DNA from: UBA10427 sp003500135
GTDB lineage: Bacteria; Bacteroidota; Bacteroidia; Cytophagales; Cyclobacteriaceae
DNA: 28,938 nucleotides
Assembly: GCA_963966275.1 (NCBI GenBank)
Contig: CAWZYQ010000037.1
Location: 1 to 28,938, forward strand
Direction: 5' to 3'
Both the position numbers and the translations under genes were made by a program. The notes under the pieces are model-generated. The model was given only the letters and a program-made list of their open reading frames with translations, did not search any database and was not told where the DNA came from. Below are positions 8,652 to 16,291 of this stretch, in pieces. The first letter of the stretch is position 1, and the number at the start of each line of letters is the position of its first letter.

Positions 8652-9938
8652 ATGACTAAATTCGCTGAACTTTCCATTGATGGAAAAACGTACCAGCTTC
8701 CTGTTGTGGTAGGCTCAGAAAATGAAGTTGCTGTTGATATTAGCAATCTCAGAGCTGAAAGCGGCATAATTACGCTGGATACCGGTTATAAAAATACCGG
8801 TTCAACAAAAAGCGCCATTACTTTTTTGGATGGTGAAAAAGGTATACTCAGATACAGGGGCTATCCTATTGAAGGCCTTGCTTCTAAGTCATCCTTTTTA
8901 GAAGTGGCCTACTTACTGATTTATGGTGAGCTTCCTAAAGAAGATGAGCTTGTAAAATTCAGACAAGACATTAAGAACAACCAAATGTGCCATGAAGATA
9001 CCAAAAAAATCATGGAGGGTTTTCCGTCTAACTCCCATCCTATGGGCATTTTGTCTTCATTGGCCACCTCACTTACTGCATTTTTTCCGGAATCATTAGA
9101 TCCGAACCGAAGCTGGGATAAGGTCAAGCTTACTATTATCAGGTTGCTTGCCAAAATACCTACTATGGTGGCATGGTCGTACACAAAGCAAAAAGGACTA
9201 CCTGCCAATTACCCGGATAATACCCTGAAATATGTTGACAACTTCCTTAAAATGATGTTTTCGCAACCCACTGCACCATTTGAAGTTGATCCGGTTATTT
9301 CAGATGCCATGGAAAAAATATTTATCCTGCATGCCGATCATGAGCAAAATTGCTCTACTTCTACTGTAAGGTTTGTCGGGTCTTCTCAAGCCAGCTTGTA
9401 TGCTTCTATTGCAGCAGGTATCAATGCCCTGTGGGGACCGCTTCATGGGGGCGCCAATCAGGCTGTTATAGAAATGCTGACAGGCATAGAAGAAGATGGT
9501 GGTGATATTGATAAATACATAGCGAAAGCAAAAGACAAGGACGATCCGTTCAGGCTTATGGGATTCGGACACAGGGTTTACAAAAACTTCGATCCACGGG
9601 CCAGAATACTTAAGAAAAATGCTGATGCCATACTGGACAAGCTTGGCATTCAAGATAAAATGCTCGAAATAGCCAAAAAACTGGAAGAACACGCACTCGA
9701 AGATGATTACTTCGTCGAAAGAAAGCTGTATCCGAATGTTGACTTTTATTCGGGCATCATTATGAACGCTATTGGTATCCCTACCAATATGTTCCCGGTA
9801 ATGTTCTCAATAGGTCGCTTGCCCGGTTGGATAGCACAGTGGAAAGAAATGCGTGAGAATAAAGAACCAATAGGCCGTCCGCGACAAATATACGTTGGCG
9901 CCAATGAAAGGGCCTATGTGGATTTTAAAAATAGATAG
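8652..9938 (+). CDS. gltA: Citrate synthase (type II, Gram-negative-like)
   Basis: This 428-aa enzyme condenses acetyl-CoA and oxaloacetate to citrate at the entry of the TCA cycle. Its length and order match the hexameric Gram-negative type. The N-terminal small beta domain (FAELSIDGKTYQLPVVVGSE) is present. The catalytic triad is intact: His265 in WGPLHGGANQ, His307 in GFGHRVYKNFDPRA and Asp364 in YPNVDFYSGI, corresponding to E. coli His264, His305 and Asp362. The C-terminal CoA/citrate-binding stretch RPRQIYVGANERAYVDF is also clear. The gene is monocistronic in layout, with a terminator before and another after. No missing residues or frameshift were seen. Confidence 0.96.
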   Translation: MTKFAELSIDGKTYQLPVVVGSENEVAVDISNLRAESGIITLDTGYKNTGSTKSAITFLDGEKGILRYRGYPIEGLASKSSFLEVAYLLIYGELPKEDELVKFRQDIKNNQMCHEDTKKIMEGFPSNSHPMGILSSLATSLTAFFPESLDPNRSWDKVKLTIIRLLAKIPTMVAWSYTKQKGLPANYPDNTLKYVDNFLKMMFSQPTAPFEVDPVISDAMEKIFILHADHEQNCSTSTVRFVGSSQASLYASIAAGINALWGPLHGGANQAVIEMLTGIEEDGGDIDKYIAKAKDKDDPFRLMGFGHRVYKNFDPRARILKKNADAILDKLGIQDKMLEIAKKLEEHALEDDYFVERKLYPNVDFYSGIIMNAIGIPTNMFPVMFSIGRLPGWIAQWKEMRENKEPIGRPRQIYVGANERAYVDFKNR

Positions 9939-9959
9939 AATTAAAACAATATCTGTGAG

Positions 9960-9988
9960 AAAGCCGGTCAATTTGACCGGCTTTTTTT
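9960..9988 (+). terminator. Strong terminator after citrate synthase
   Basis: AAAGCCGGTCA (9960-9970) and TGACCGGCTTT (9974-9984) form a perfect 11-bp stem with an ATT loop and run into a T tract. Confidence 0.92.
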
Positions 9989-10021
9989 ATATTAATCCCT
10001 CAAACTATTTAAAAAATTGAT

Positions 10022-10282
10022 ATGGAACTCCAAAATGCTTTTAGAAATGCAGTAGAGGCTGCTGAAAAATTACCCAGAAGACCTTCAAATGAAGATTTGC
10101 TGAAAATGTACGGCTTATACAAACAAGCTACTGAAGGAGACATTTCCGGTGATAGGCCGGGGGGCTTCGACTTCAAGGCAATAGCCAAATACGACGCGTG
10201 GGCCGAACAAAAAGGAAAGTCAAAAGAGGAAGCTATGCAGACTTACATCAATTTTATTGAGAAGTTGCAAAATGAATTGTAA
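10022..10282 (+). CDS. Acyl-CoA-binding protein (ACBP)
   Basis: This 86-aa soluble four-helix protein is expected to bind medium- and long-chain acyl-CoA esters and hold them as a cytosolic pool. The family signature is clear: LKMYGLYKQATEGDISGDRPG (residues about 27-47), FDFKAIAKYDAWAEQKGKSK and EEAMQTYINFIEKL. It contains the ligand-contacting Tyr-x-x-x-Lys of YGLYKQAT and a Tyr in place of Trp in the usual KWDAW motif. ACBPs are common in eukaryotes and found in only some bacterial groups, including Bacteroidetes. Its stop codon overlaps the start of rsmE as TAATG, so the two are translationally coupled. No metabolic link with the rRNA methyltransferase is known to me. Confidence 0.93.
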   Translation: MELQNAFRNAVEAAEKLPRRPSNEDLLKMYGLYKQATEGDISGDRPGGFDFKAIAKYDAWAEQKGKSKEEAMQTYINFIEKLQNEL

Positions 10283-10986
10283 TGGAACTTTATTACCAGC
10301 CCAATATACCCGAGGGTGCTCATTTATTGGATCCGGATGAGTCCCGCCATTGTGTGAAAGTACTTCGGCATAAAGCAGGAGATCACATTTGGGTAACGGA
10401 TGGTAAGGGTTTTATGTATGAGGCAAAAATAGAAAAGGCACATCATAAAGAATGTGCCTTTTCTATTATTCATAAAAAACAATACCCCAAAAAAACATAC
10501 AGCATTCATCTCGCTTTTGCCCCTACCAAAAATATCGACCGGACTTTTTGGGTGATTGAGAAATCCATAGAAATCGGAGTAGATGCCATTCATTTCTTTA
10601 CTTCATTTCACTCTGAAAGAAGGCAGCTCAATCAACAAAAGGTGCATTCCAGAGCCATAAGCGCCATGAAACAATCCCTGAAAGCTTATCTACCAGCGCT
10701 TTATGATCTTTGTACTTTTGATGAATTGTTACTGCGATCAGACCAACTGGAGATGGAAAAATATATAGCCTACATTGATAATCCTCCACCCAGGCATTTA
10801 TTTCAGCAGGCTACTCGAGAAAAGAGTTATTTGGTACTCATCGGGCCCGAAGGTGGTTTTTCAGCAGATGAAGTACGCACGGCACGAAAACGAGGATTCC
10901 ATATAGTCAGTTTAGGCGAAAGTCGACTTCGTACTGAAACCGCGGCCATTGCCGCCTGCCATACTCTTCATCTCGTCAATGAATAA
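10282..10986 (+). CDS. rsmE: 16S rRNA m3U1498 methyltransferase RsmE
   Basis: This 234-aa SPOUT-class methyltransferase uses S-adenosylmethionine to methylate N3 of U1498 of 16S rRNA in the assembled 30S subunit. The N-terminal PUA-like part (residues 1-70) contains ESRHCVKVLRHKAGDHIWVTDG, typical of the family. The knotted catalytic domain shows KSIEIGVDAIHFFTSFHSER, AMKQSLKAYLP, the SAM-binding IGPEGGFSADE (about residues 193-203) and the C-terminal knot LGESRLRTETAAIAA (about 212-226). It starts inside the acyl-CoA-binding protein stop codon. Its last 11 bases overlap the end of the convergent menC-like gene. The protein is complete. Confidence 0.95.
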   Translation: MELYYQPNIPEGAHLLDPDESRHCVKVLRHKAGDHIWVTDGKGFMYEAKIEKAHHKECAFSIIHKKQYPKKTYSIHLAFAPTKNIDRTFWVIEKSIEIGVDAIHFFTSFHSERRQLNQQKVHSRAISAMKQSLKAYLPALYDLCTFDELLLRSDQLEMEKYIAYIDNPPPRHLFQQATREKSYLVLIGPEGGFSADEVRTARKRGFHIVSLGESRLRTETAAIAACHTLHLVNE

Positions 10987-12052
10987 ATTCGTCCAACTGC
11001 CAGGGCTGTTTGGTATTGTAGTGCAATGAACCGTTTTCGATAAATAAAGGTGAAGGTATGTTATTGTGATAAAGCTGACCTGTGCCCAGCCCTTGCGGAA
11101 GATTAACATTTTTATACGATGCATACTGTGCAATGGCGTTGAGTCCGATATTGGATTCAAGGGCAGAAGTTAACCACCACCCTATATTCAGGTTTTGCGC
11201 AATATTGATCCATTCTTCAGAAGCCAGCAGGCCTCCCAACAGGGTAGGTTTTAAAATGATAAACTTCGGTGATATCGTTTCAAGTAGGTTTTGCTTGTCT
11301 TCAACATTACTAATACCTATCAATTCTTCATCCAGCGCAATATCGATTGGAGATTCCCTGCAAATTCTCGCCATATACTCCCATTGGCCTGCCCTTATGG
11401 GCTGTTCAATGGAGTGAATATCAAATTGAGAAAGGGAATTGAGTTTATCCATTGCTTCTTTAGGGCTGAAAGCGCCATTGGCATCCAACCTGATCTCAAT
11501 GGATGCTCCAAATTCTCTACGAATCATTTCCAATAGTCTGCATTCCGCATCAAAATCAATGGCTCCTACTTTGATCTTAATTACATGGAAGCCCGCATTT
11601 ATTTTGTTTCTAATTTGTTTGTTCATAAAATCAGCATCTCCCATCCATACAAGACCATTGATTGAAATAGGTGTTCCTTTGTCATAAAACGGGTTATCTG
11701 TAATTTTTCGGACACCTCCGTATTTTAAATCCAGTAAGGCCGTTTCAAAAGCAAAACGCGCAGCAGGCCATTCGTGAGGTATAGAATGATCCAAAAACTC
11801 CTGAATATGCGATAAAATACTCTGCAACGAGTCCTGTTTTATCGTCTTACTGAGTCTATCAAGCCGTATGTGATAATCATTAAAATCATCAATGCTCAAC
11901 CCAACCAGAGGACCACACTCCCCTATTCCTGACCGACCGGTGTGCTCATCATCAATTACTATAAAATAATTCTTTTTCTCTCTTAACACACCTCTCGAGG
12001 TACCGGCATCAAATGTGAATTTCAGGGTGTACGGATGAATTTTAATTTTCAT
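10976..12052 (-). CDS. menC: o-Succinylbenzoate synthase, enolase superfamily (MenC-like)
   Basis: This 358-aa enolase-superfamily enzyme of the muconate-lactonizing subgroup is most likely the dehydratase that makes o-succinylbenzoate in menaquinone synthesis. The active-site set is complete: K159-I-K161 in HVIKIKVG, metal ligands Asp190 (RLDANGA), Glu216 (IEQP) and Asp241 (ALDEEL), and Lys268 in IILKPTLLGG. The C-terminal TSALESNIGLNAIAQYAS stretch resembles o-succinylbenzoate synthases rather than dipeptide epimerases, which carry a D-x-D motif there. Menaquinone is the usual quinone of Bacteroidetes. No other men gene is nearby, so the assignment rests on motifs alone; some relatives also racemize N-acylamino acids. 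It is divergent from the queA-like gene with only 46 bases between. Confidence 0.82.
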   Translation of the reverse strand: MKIKIHPYTLKFTFDAGTSRGVLREKKNYFIVIDDEHTGRSGIGECGPLVGLSIDDFNDYHIRLDRLSKTIKQDSLQSILSHIQEFLDHSIPHEWPAARFAFETALLDLKYGGVRKITDNPFYDKGTPISINGLVWMGDADFMNKQIRNKINAGFHVIKIKVGAIDFDAECRLLEMIRREFGASIEIRLDANGAFSPKEAMDKLNSLSQFDIHSIEQPIRAGQWEYMARICRESPIDIALDEELIGISNVEDKQNLLETISPKFIILKPTLLGGLLASEEWINIAQNLNIGWWLTSALESNIGLNAIAQYASYKNVNLPQGLGTGQLYHNNIPSPLFIENGSLHYNTKQPWQLDEFIH

Positions 12053-12081
12053 TGTTCAGAATTGTATATCTACTATTTTTG
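12052..12081 (+). promoter_or_regulatory. Bacteroidetes-type promoter for the queA-like gene
   Basis: TTG (12052-12054), a 19-base spacer, then TATTTTTG (12074-12081) match the -33/-7 consensus TTG-N19-TAnnTTTG. The -33 box shares a base with the start codon of the divergent menC-like gene. Initiation would fall just before the ATG at 12099, giving a very short leader. Confidence 0.55.
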
Positions 12082-12098
12082 CGGTTCAATCTATAACT

Positions 12099-13307
12099 AT
12101 GCATTTGAAAGATCAAGATAAGAGACACTCAATATCTAACTATAATTACGAATTACCTGAATCAGCGATAGCAAAATACCCTTTGAAAGAGCGCGATAAA
12201 GCAAAAATGCTCCTCTATCAAAAAGGGGATATCTCCGAATATACCTTTCGCGATATTGACCAATTTCTTGATAAAGAAACCACCCTTTTTTTTAACGACA
12301 CAAAAGTAATTCCGGCGAGATTATACTTTAAAAAACCTACCGGCGCCGTCATTGAATTATTCCTTCTTGAACCTATTATCCCTACTTCACATATTTCCGA
12401 AGCAATGAATGTGAAAGATGAAATTGTTTATCACTGTCTGGTGGGCAACAAAAAAAAATGGAAAGAGGATCAGGCACTATGGATCTTTTCTGATGAAGAG
12501 GATCAATTGGATTTGAAAGCACAATGGTATGATCGTTCAAAAGATCAGGTTAAACTAGAATGGGACGATCAATTAACGTTCTCCGAAGTACTTCAAAAAA
12601 GCGGTGAGATACCTTTGCCCCCATATCTTCATCGAGATACTGAGCCGGAGGACAGAATTCAATACCAAACGGTATATTCGAAGCACGAAGGTGCAGTAGC
12701 AGCGCCAACCGCAGGATTGCACTTTACGGATCAGGTACTTGGGAAAATCAGGCAAAAAGGGGTAAAAGAGGAATTCTTAACACTTCATGTAAGCGCTGGT
12801 ACTTTTCAGCCCATCAAAGAAGATGATGTGACAAAACATCATATGCATCAGGAAGAAATTATAGTAACACGCCAGAATATTGAGGCGGCATTACAGGCCA
12901 AAAAGATCATACCAGTAGGCACCACTTCGATGCGCACCCTGGAAAGTTTGTATTGGTATGGAATAATGCTTTTGAAAAATGACAATGCCCCATTTTATAT
13001 AGAACAAGACTATCCGTATCTTCATTTAAGGAACTCGTCAAAGGAAAAAGCGCTTCAGGCTATTTTGAAAATGATGGATAAAAATGGGCTTGATCGCATT
13101 GAAGGCGTCACGCAAATATATATATACCCGGATTATACTATGCAAATGTGTAATGGCCTGGTTACGAATTTCCATTTGCCTAAATCATCCCTGTTGTTAC
13201 TAATATCGGCATTGATTGGAGATGATTGGAAAAGGGTATATCGTTATGCGCTCAATAATCATTTTCGGTTTCTGAGCTATGGGGATGGTTCTTTATTATT
13301 GCCTTAA
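12099..13307 (+). CDS. queA: QueA-family S-adenosylmethionine:tRNA ribosyltransferase-isomerase, long form
   Basis: QueA transfers and isomerizes the ribosyl group of S-adenosylmethionine onto preQ1 in tRNA, the penultimate step to queuosine. This protein has the family landmarks: YELPESAIAKYPLKERDKAK at the N-terminus, LFFNDTKVIPARL, GEIPLPPYLHRDTEPEDRIQ, HEGAVAAPTAGLHFT, LTLHVSAGTFQPI, VGTTSMRTLES and LVTNFHLPKSSLLLLISALIG, ending RFLSYGDGSLLLP. At 402 aa it is longer than the usual 340-355. Most of the excess is an insertion of roughly 35-40 residues (about 288-330) between the TLES and IYIYP elements. LHVGAGTF, the common form, is LHVSAGTF here. It may be a paralogue distinct from the housekeeping QueA; whether another copy exists lies outside this window. 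Confidence 0.85.
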   Translation: MHLKDQDKRHSISNYNYELPESAIAKYPLKERDKAKMLLYQKGDISEYTFRDIDQFLDKETTLFFNDTKVIPARLYFKKPTGAVIELFLLEPIIPTSHISEAMNVKDEIVYHCLVGNKKKWKEDQALWIFSDEEDQLDLKAQWYDRSKDQVKLEWDDQLTFSEVLQKSGEIPLPPYLHRDTEPEDRIQYQTVYSKHEGAVAAPTAGLHFTDQVLGKIRQKGVKEEFLTLHVSAGTFQPIKEDDVTKHHMHQEEIIVTRQNIEAALQAKKIIPVGTTSMRTLESLYWYGIMLLKNDNAPFYIEQDYPYLHLRNSSKEKALQAILKMMDKNGLDRIEGVTQIYIYPDYTMQMCNGLVTNFHLPKSSLLLLISALIGDDWKRVYRYALNNHFRFLSYGDGSLLLP

Positions 13308-13322
13308 AAACGCACACCAGTA

Positions 13323-13340
13323 GTGTTCATATTCGAACAA
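13323..13340. promoter_or_regulatory. GTGTTC-N6-GAACAA site, copy 1 (upstream of small peptide/PspC unit)
   Basis: GTGTTC (13323-13328), ATATTC, then GAACAA (13335-13340). The core TGTTC/GAACA is a perfect 5-bp inverted repeat with a 6-base spacer. The same 12 fixed bases with the same spacing recur at 21444-21461, and I found no third TGTTC-N6-GAACA in the window. It lies 91 bases before the ATG at 13432. A dimeric-regulator operator is inferred. Confidence 0.4.
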
Positions 13341-13431
13341 TAATAATTTGCAAAACCTCATTTAACAGCATATTACAGTGATTTTCGTAATTGGCATATC
13401 CATTGTATCTTTAGAATGCAAGGAGGTAAAG

Positions 13432-13527
13432 ATGAAAAAATCAATGCTATATTATGCTTTTGTTACAGCAATACAATTTATGATCCTGATAGCAATTGTT
13501 TTAATATCTTTTGCTGCCAATTTTTAA
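13432..13527 (+). CDS. Possible 31-aa single-span membrane peptide
   Basis: An ATG at 13432 is preceded, at a 5-base spacing, by a perfect AGGAGG (13421-13426). That is a notably strong ribosome-binding site for a group in which such sites are rare. The frame runs 31 codons to TAA at 13525-13527. The peptide starts MKKSMLYYAF and then forms one hydrophobic span, FVTAIQFMILIAIVLISFAA, ending NF. A positively charged start followed by a single transmembrane helix is the common layout of small regulatory membrane peptides. The PspC-domain gene starts 26 bases later, so co-transcription is likely. I do not recognise a family; functional partnership with PspC is inferred only from position. Confidence 0.45.
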   Translation: MKKSMLYYAFVTAIQFMILIAIVLISFAANF

Positions 13528-13553
13528 GGAAACTTTTTAAATTCGGAAAAAAA

Positions 13554-13751
13554 ATGGATCATATGGCTTCTAAAAAACTCGTTAGATCAAAAGACAGAAT
13601 AATTGGTGGAGTTTGTGGCGGTATTGCCGAATGGATTGGTTGGGACCCTACATGGGTGCGTTTACTCTACATAATACTATCGGTGGCCACTGCATTTTCC
13701 GGTTTGTTGGTTTATATCATCCTTTGGATCGTTATGCCAGATTCATATTAA
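13554..13751 (+). CDS. PspC domain-containing small membrane protein
   Basis: This 65-aa protein consists almost entirely of one PspC domain. KKLVRSKDRIIGGVCGGIAE (with the hallmark GGVCGGIAEW) is followed by GWDPTWVRLLYIILSVAT and a hydrophobic stretch GLLVYIILWIVMPDS ending near the C-terminus. PspC proteins are envelope-stress-related inner-membrane proteins; stand-alone single-domain forms are common in Bacteroidetes and their role is unclear. The start was placed at 13554 (MDHMASKK); ATG 13563 (MASKK) is an alternative, and an in-frame ATG at 13416 was rejected because it adds a Cys/Asn-rich stretch across a better small gene. The stop overlaps that of the convergent downstream gene by 4 bases. 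Confidence 0.8.
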   Translation: MDHMASKKLVRSKDRIIGGVCGGIAEWIGWDPTWVRLLYIILSVATAFSGLLVYIILWIVMPDSY

Positions 13752-14503
13752 TGATTGAGAAGAGGTGATACCAGGTCAAACAGGTGCTCCATTTGTTCTT
13801 TGGAATGCGCCGGGGTATTGACCATCATGATTGAATTATTCATATAAGATACCAGAACTCGCTGCGATTCCAATCCCTTGGCTATTTGTTCAGCCCTGTC
13901 ACTATTCAATTTAATGATTTGTGTGGCTGGATTTGTATTTTCAGGCGTCTTAATGTCATAAGCATGCCAAAGCATTTTTTTGTAAACCAGTTCATTTTGA
14001 ATCGCACCATACCCTTTTACCGACCATTCTGAAAGAATATCTTTGATCAGGTGGATAGTAACGATATCCGACAAATTATAAGTCCAGTGGTTCGACCATT
14101 TTGTGTCCTCACCTATATAAATATATAATTCATGAGGAAGCCCCAGTTCATTGGCTTCAATTATAATATTTTTTTCAAAATCATTGAAATCAAATCCTTT
14201 TTGAAATAAAGCCTTATTTAATATGATATTGTGGTCCTTAGGTAATTTAAAACAGGCATTTTCAAAATTCACAGCGCTTTGCCAGTGAATATCATGATTA
14301 TAAAATACCTCCTGACCGGAAATAAATGAGATATTTCTATTTGGAGCCAATCCAAAGAACTGCCGGATCAAATATTGTGTTGCTTTCACAAGTTTTTCTT
14401 GTTTATCCATTTCCCAATAAGGTGCTTTTACAGCATTTTTATAATAATACTGAAGGGAAAATGGTGGGATTATATGCCCAACCCGATAGTCAATATATTT
14501 CAT
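13748..14503 (-). CDS. Hypothetical protein resembling a shortened SerC/class V aminotransferase fold
   Basis: This is a 251-aa soluble protein without signal peptide or membrane span. By eye its ends resemble phosphoserine aminotransferase (SerC). Residues about 39-66 (VKATQYLIRQFFGLAPNRNI and following SFISGQE) look like the helix-LLGIPxxYxVLFLxGGAS segment. Residues about 147-183 (IVTIHLIKDILSEWSVKGYG, then AIQN..YKKMLWHAYD) look like the SIYLLGxVLEWLKxQGG...LLYxAID helix that leads to the small domain. Residues 200-249 look like the small domain. Between these blocks it is about 100 residues shorter than SerC (360 aa), and no obvious Ser-x-Lys-Lys-type PLP-lysine motif is visible. It may be a catalytically dead paralogue with another role. 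The similarity is my reading, not a search result. Confidence 0.55.
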   Translation of the reverse strand: MKYIDYRVGHIIPPFSLQYYYKNAVKAPYWEMDKQEKLVKATQYLIRQFFGLAPNRNISFISGQEVFYNHDIHWQSAVNFENACFKLPKDHNIILNKALFQKGFDFNDFEKNIIIEANELGLPHELYIYIGEDTKWSNHWTYNLSDIVTIHLIKDILSEWSVKGYGAIQNELVYKKMLWHAYDIKTPENTNPATQIIKLNSDRAEQIAKGLESQRVLVSYMNNSIMMVNTPAHSKEQMEHLFDLVSPLLNH

Positions 14504-14512
14504 GGCCTAAAG

Positions 14513-14547
14513 ATAAAAAAAGGCCACCTATTAGATGTAGGCAGCCT
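14513..14547 (-). terminator. Terminator after the POT transporter gene
   Basis: On the minus strand AGGCTGCC (14547-14540) pairs with GGTGGCCT (14528-14521), with two wobble pairs, around an 11-base loop. A T tract follows at 14520-14515. It also lies just upstream of the start of the 251-aa gene. Confidence 0.65.
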
Positions 14548-14568
14548 TAGTTCAATGTGAATTAATTA

Positions 14569-16059
14569 TTAATGTATGCCTTTCATTAACTTATTTAGTA
14601 ATGGAGATAGTGCTAATAAAATTGCAGCCGAAACTAAGGCTTCGGTAGCAATAAAAGGATATAACTGGAAATCATATTTTAGTAATATCGCTTCCATTGT
14701 TGCTGCAAGATAATTTCCAAGGGCAATACTAGCCATCCAGAGCCCCATCATTGCAGATACAATTTTCTTTGGTGAAAGCTTAGTGATCATCGACAACCCT
14801 ACAGGCGATAAACACAGCTCTCCCAGTGTATGCAATAGATAAGTGCCTACCAGCCACATAGGACTCACAAGCATTCCTGTATCTGCCTTATCCTTACCGG
14901 CAGCAATCACTAAAAATCCTAACCCCAATAAAAACAGGCCAATACTGAACTTGACCGGTGTCCTGGGGTTAATATTTTTCTTGGCAAGTGATAACCAAAG
15001 CACACTGAAAATAGGTGCAAAAATTACAATAAATATTGCATTTACGGCCTGAAAAGCAGAAGCCGCAATTTCAAAAAGACCAAAAAAGTCTCGATTGGTG
15101 TTTTGTTCAGCGAATAAATTGAAGGTACCTCCTGCCTGTTCAAAACCCGACCAAAAAACGACGTTAAAAACCGCAAGAACTATTATTACCAATACTCTAC
15201 TCCATTCAGTTTTTCCTTTAGTACCTGAAATGATCGTTATCAGCAAGTATAGTGTAGCCGCTATAGCTGCAATAATGATGATAATATCCATTATGTTTTC
15301 CGGAGTGGTATTGAGTAAAAATATAAATCCAACCACTGCCAAAACACACGCTATGGAATACAAAATAATATCGATCCAATCTTTGATGATTAAATCAGTT
15401 GCCGATTCATCACGATCAGGAGGCATACCTACATTTTGCAAAGAGGCCCTTCTGGCATAAAACCAAATGGTTCCCAGCACCATGCCAATACCTGCTGACA
15501 TGTATCCGAATTGCCATCCAACCTGTTCACCAAGGCTTCCCGCTACAATTGGTGAGAAGAAAGCCCCAAGGTTGATACCCATATAAAAAATTGTAAATGC
15601 AGAGTCTTTTCTTGGATCATCCTGCTCATATAATCCTCCTACAATTGTTGAGATATTGGGTTTGAAAAATCCATTACCTAATATGAGAAGTCCCAACCCA
15701 CAATACATTAGGAACTCCCTCATATCCAAATTTCCGCCTTCATTGTAAGATACACTCGCCATTAAAGCGAACTGGCCAAGTGCCATTACTATACCACCAA
15801 TAAAGATTGCCTTTCGTTGTCCTAATATTTTATCTGCAAGTATGCCACCGAAAATTGGTGTCAAATATACAAGACCAGTGAAAATACCATAAATAGCTAA
15901 GGCTTCGGCACGTTCCATTTGGAAACCGCCTCGTGAAAACTCAGCTGTGAGATATAAAACGAGAAGCGCACGCATGCCATAATAGCTAAAGCGCTCCCAG
16001 AACTCAGTGGCAAACAAGGTATAAAGACCACTGGGGTGTTTTGTTTTCTTTACTTCCAT
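14569..16059 (-). CDS. Proton-dependent oligopeptide transporter, POT/PTR2 family
   Basis: This 496-aa inner-membrane protein has about 12-14 hydrophobic segments and imports di- and tripeptides with protons. Its first helix carries the defining E19-F-W-E22-R23-F-S-Y-Y-G motif (ATEFWERFSYYGMRALL). The second PTR2 signature FYMGINLGAFFSPIVAG is present around residues 152-168. QRKAIFIGGIVMALGQFAL follows the second helix pair. GELCLSPVGLSMITKLSPKK near residue 415-435 is also typical of bacterial DtpT-like members. An upstream gap of about 170 bases separates it from the terminator of the TPR/gyrA unit, so it is probably transcribed alone. Family is certain, exact peptide preference unknown. 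Confidence 0.93.
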   Translation of the reverse strand: MEVKKTKHPSGLYTLFATEFWERFSYYGMRALLVLYLTAEFSRGGFQMERAEALAIYGIFTGLVYLTPIFGGILADKILGQRKAIFIGGIVMALGQFALMASVSYNEGGNLDMREFLMYCGLGLLILGNGFFKPNISTIVGGLYEQDDPRKDSAFTIFYMGINLGAFFSPIVAGSLGEQVGWQFGYMSAGIGMVLGTIWFYARRASLQNVGMPPDRDESATDLIIKDWIDIILYSIACVLAVVGFIFLLNTTPENIMDIIIIIAAIAATLYLLITIISGTKGKTEWSRVLVIIVLAVFNVVFWSGFEQAGGTFNLFAEQNTNRDFFGLFEIAASAFQAVNAIFIVIFAPIFSVLWLSLAKKNINPRTPVKFSIGLFLLGLGFLVIAAGKDKADTGMLVSPMWLVGTYLLHTLGELCLSPVGLSMITKLSPKKIVSAMMGLWMASIALGNYLAATMEAILLKYDFQLYPFIATEALVSAAILLALSPLLNKLMKGIH

Positions 16060-16233
16060 ATAGCTATACTATTCCAGGTTTAAGGTAATTTAAAAAACTT
16101 AATATATGTTGAACTCAACGCATTGGATTGGTCAACCAAAAAATAATCGTGCTAAAGCTAATACTAGTTCACTTCATTACCAAATAAACATCGGTAATGA
16201 TCCTGTAATTTAAAAATCATCAATATGCAGTCA

Positions 16234-16267
16234 CAAAAAAAGCCGATAATTGGTTTATCGGCTTTAA
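16234..16267 (-). terminator. Strong terminator ending the gyrA-TPR unit
   Basis: On the minus strand AAGCCGATAA and TTATCGGCTT form a perfect 10-bp stem around a 5-base loop and run into TTTTTTT. It lies 24 bases beyond the TPR gene stop codon. Confidence 0.9.
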
Positions 16268-16291
16268 AATATTTAATCATGAAAACATAAT

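Noticed and set aside
9300..9692. 130-codon open frame antisense to citrate synthase
   Set aside because: Fully covered by gltA, which has intact catalytic residues; the antisense translation has no domain.
10976..10986. Overlap of rsmE and menC as a possible annotation error
   Set aside because: Both C-termini are consistent with their families; an 11-base convergent overlap is ordinary in compact genomes.
13416..13553. Longer PspC protein from ATG 13416
   Set aside because: The extension has no PspC similarity and overlaps the better-supported 31-aa frame with its AGGAGG site.
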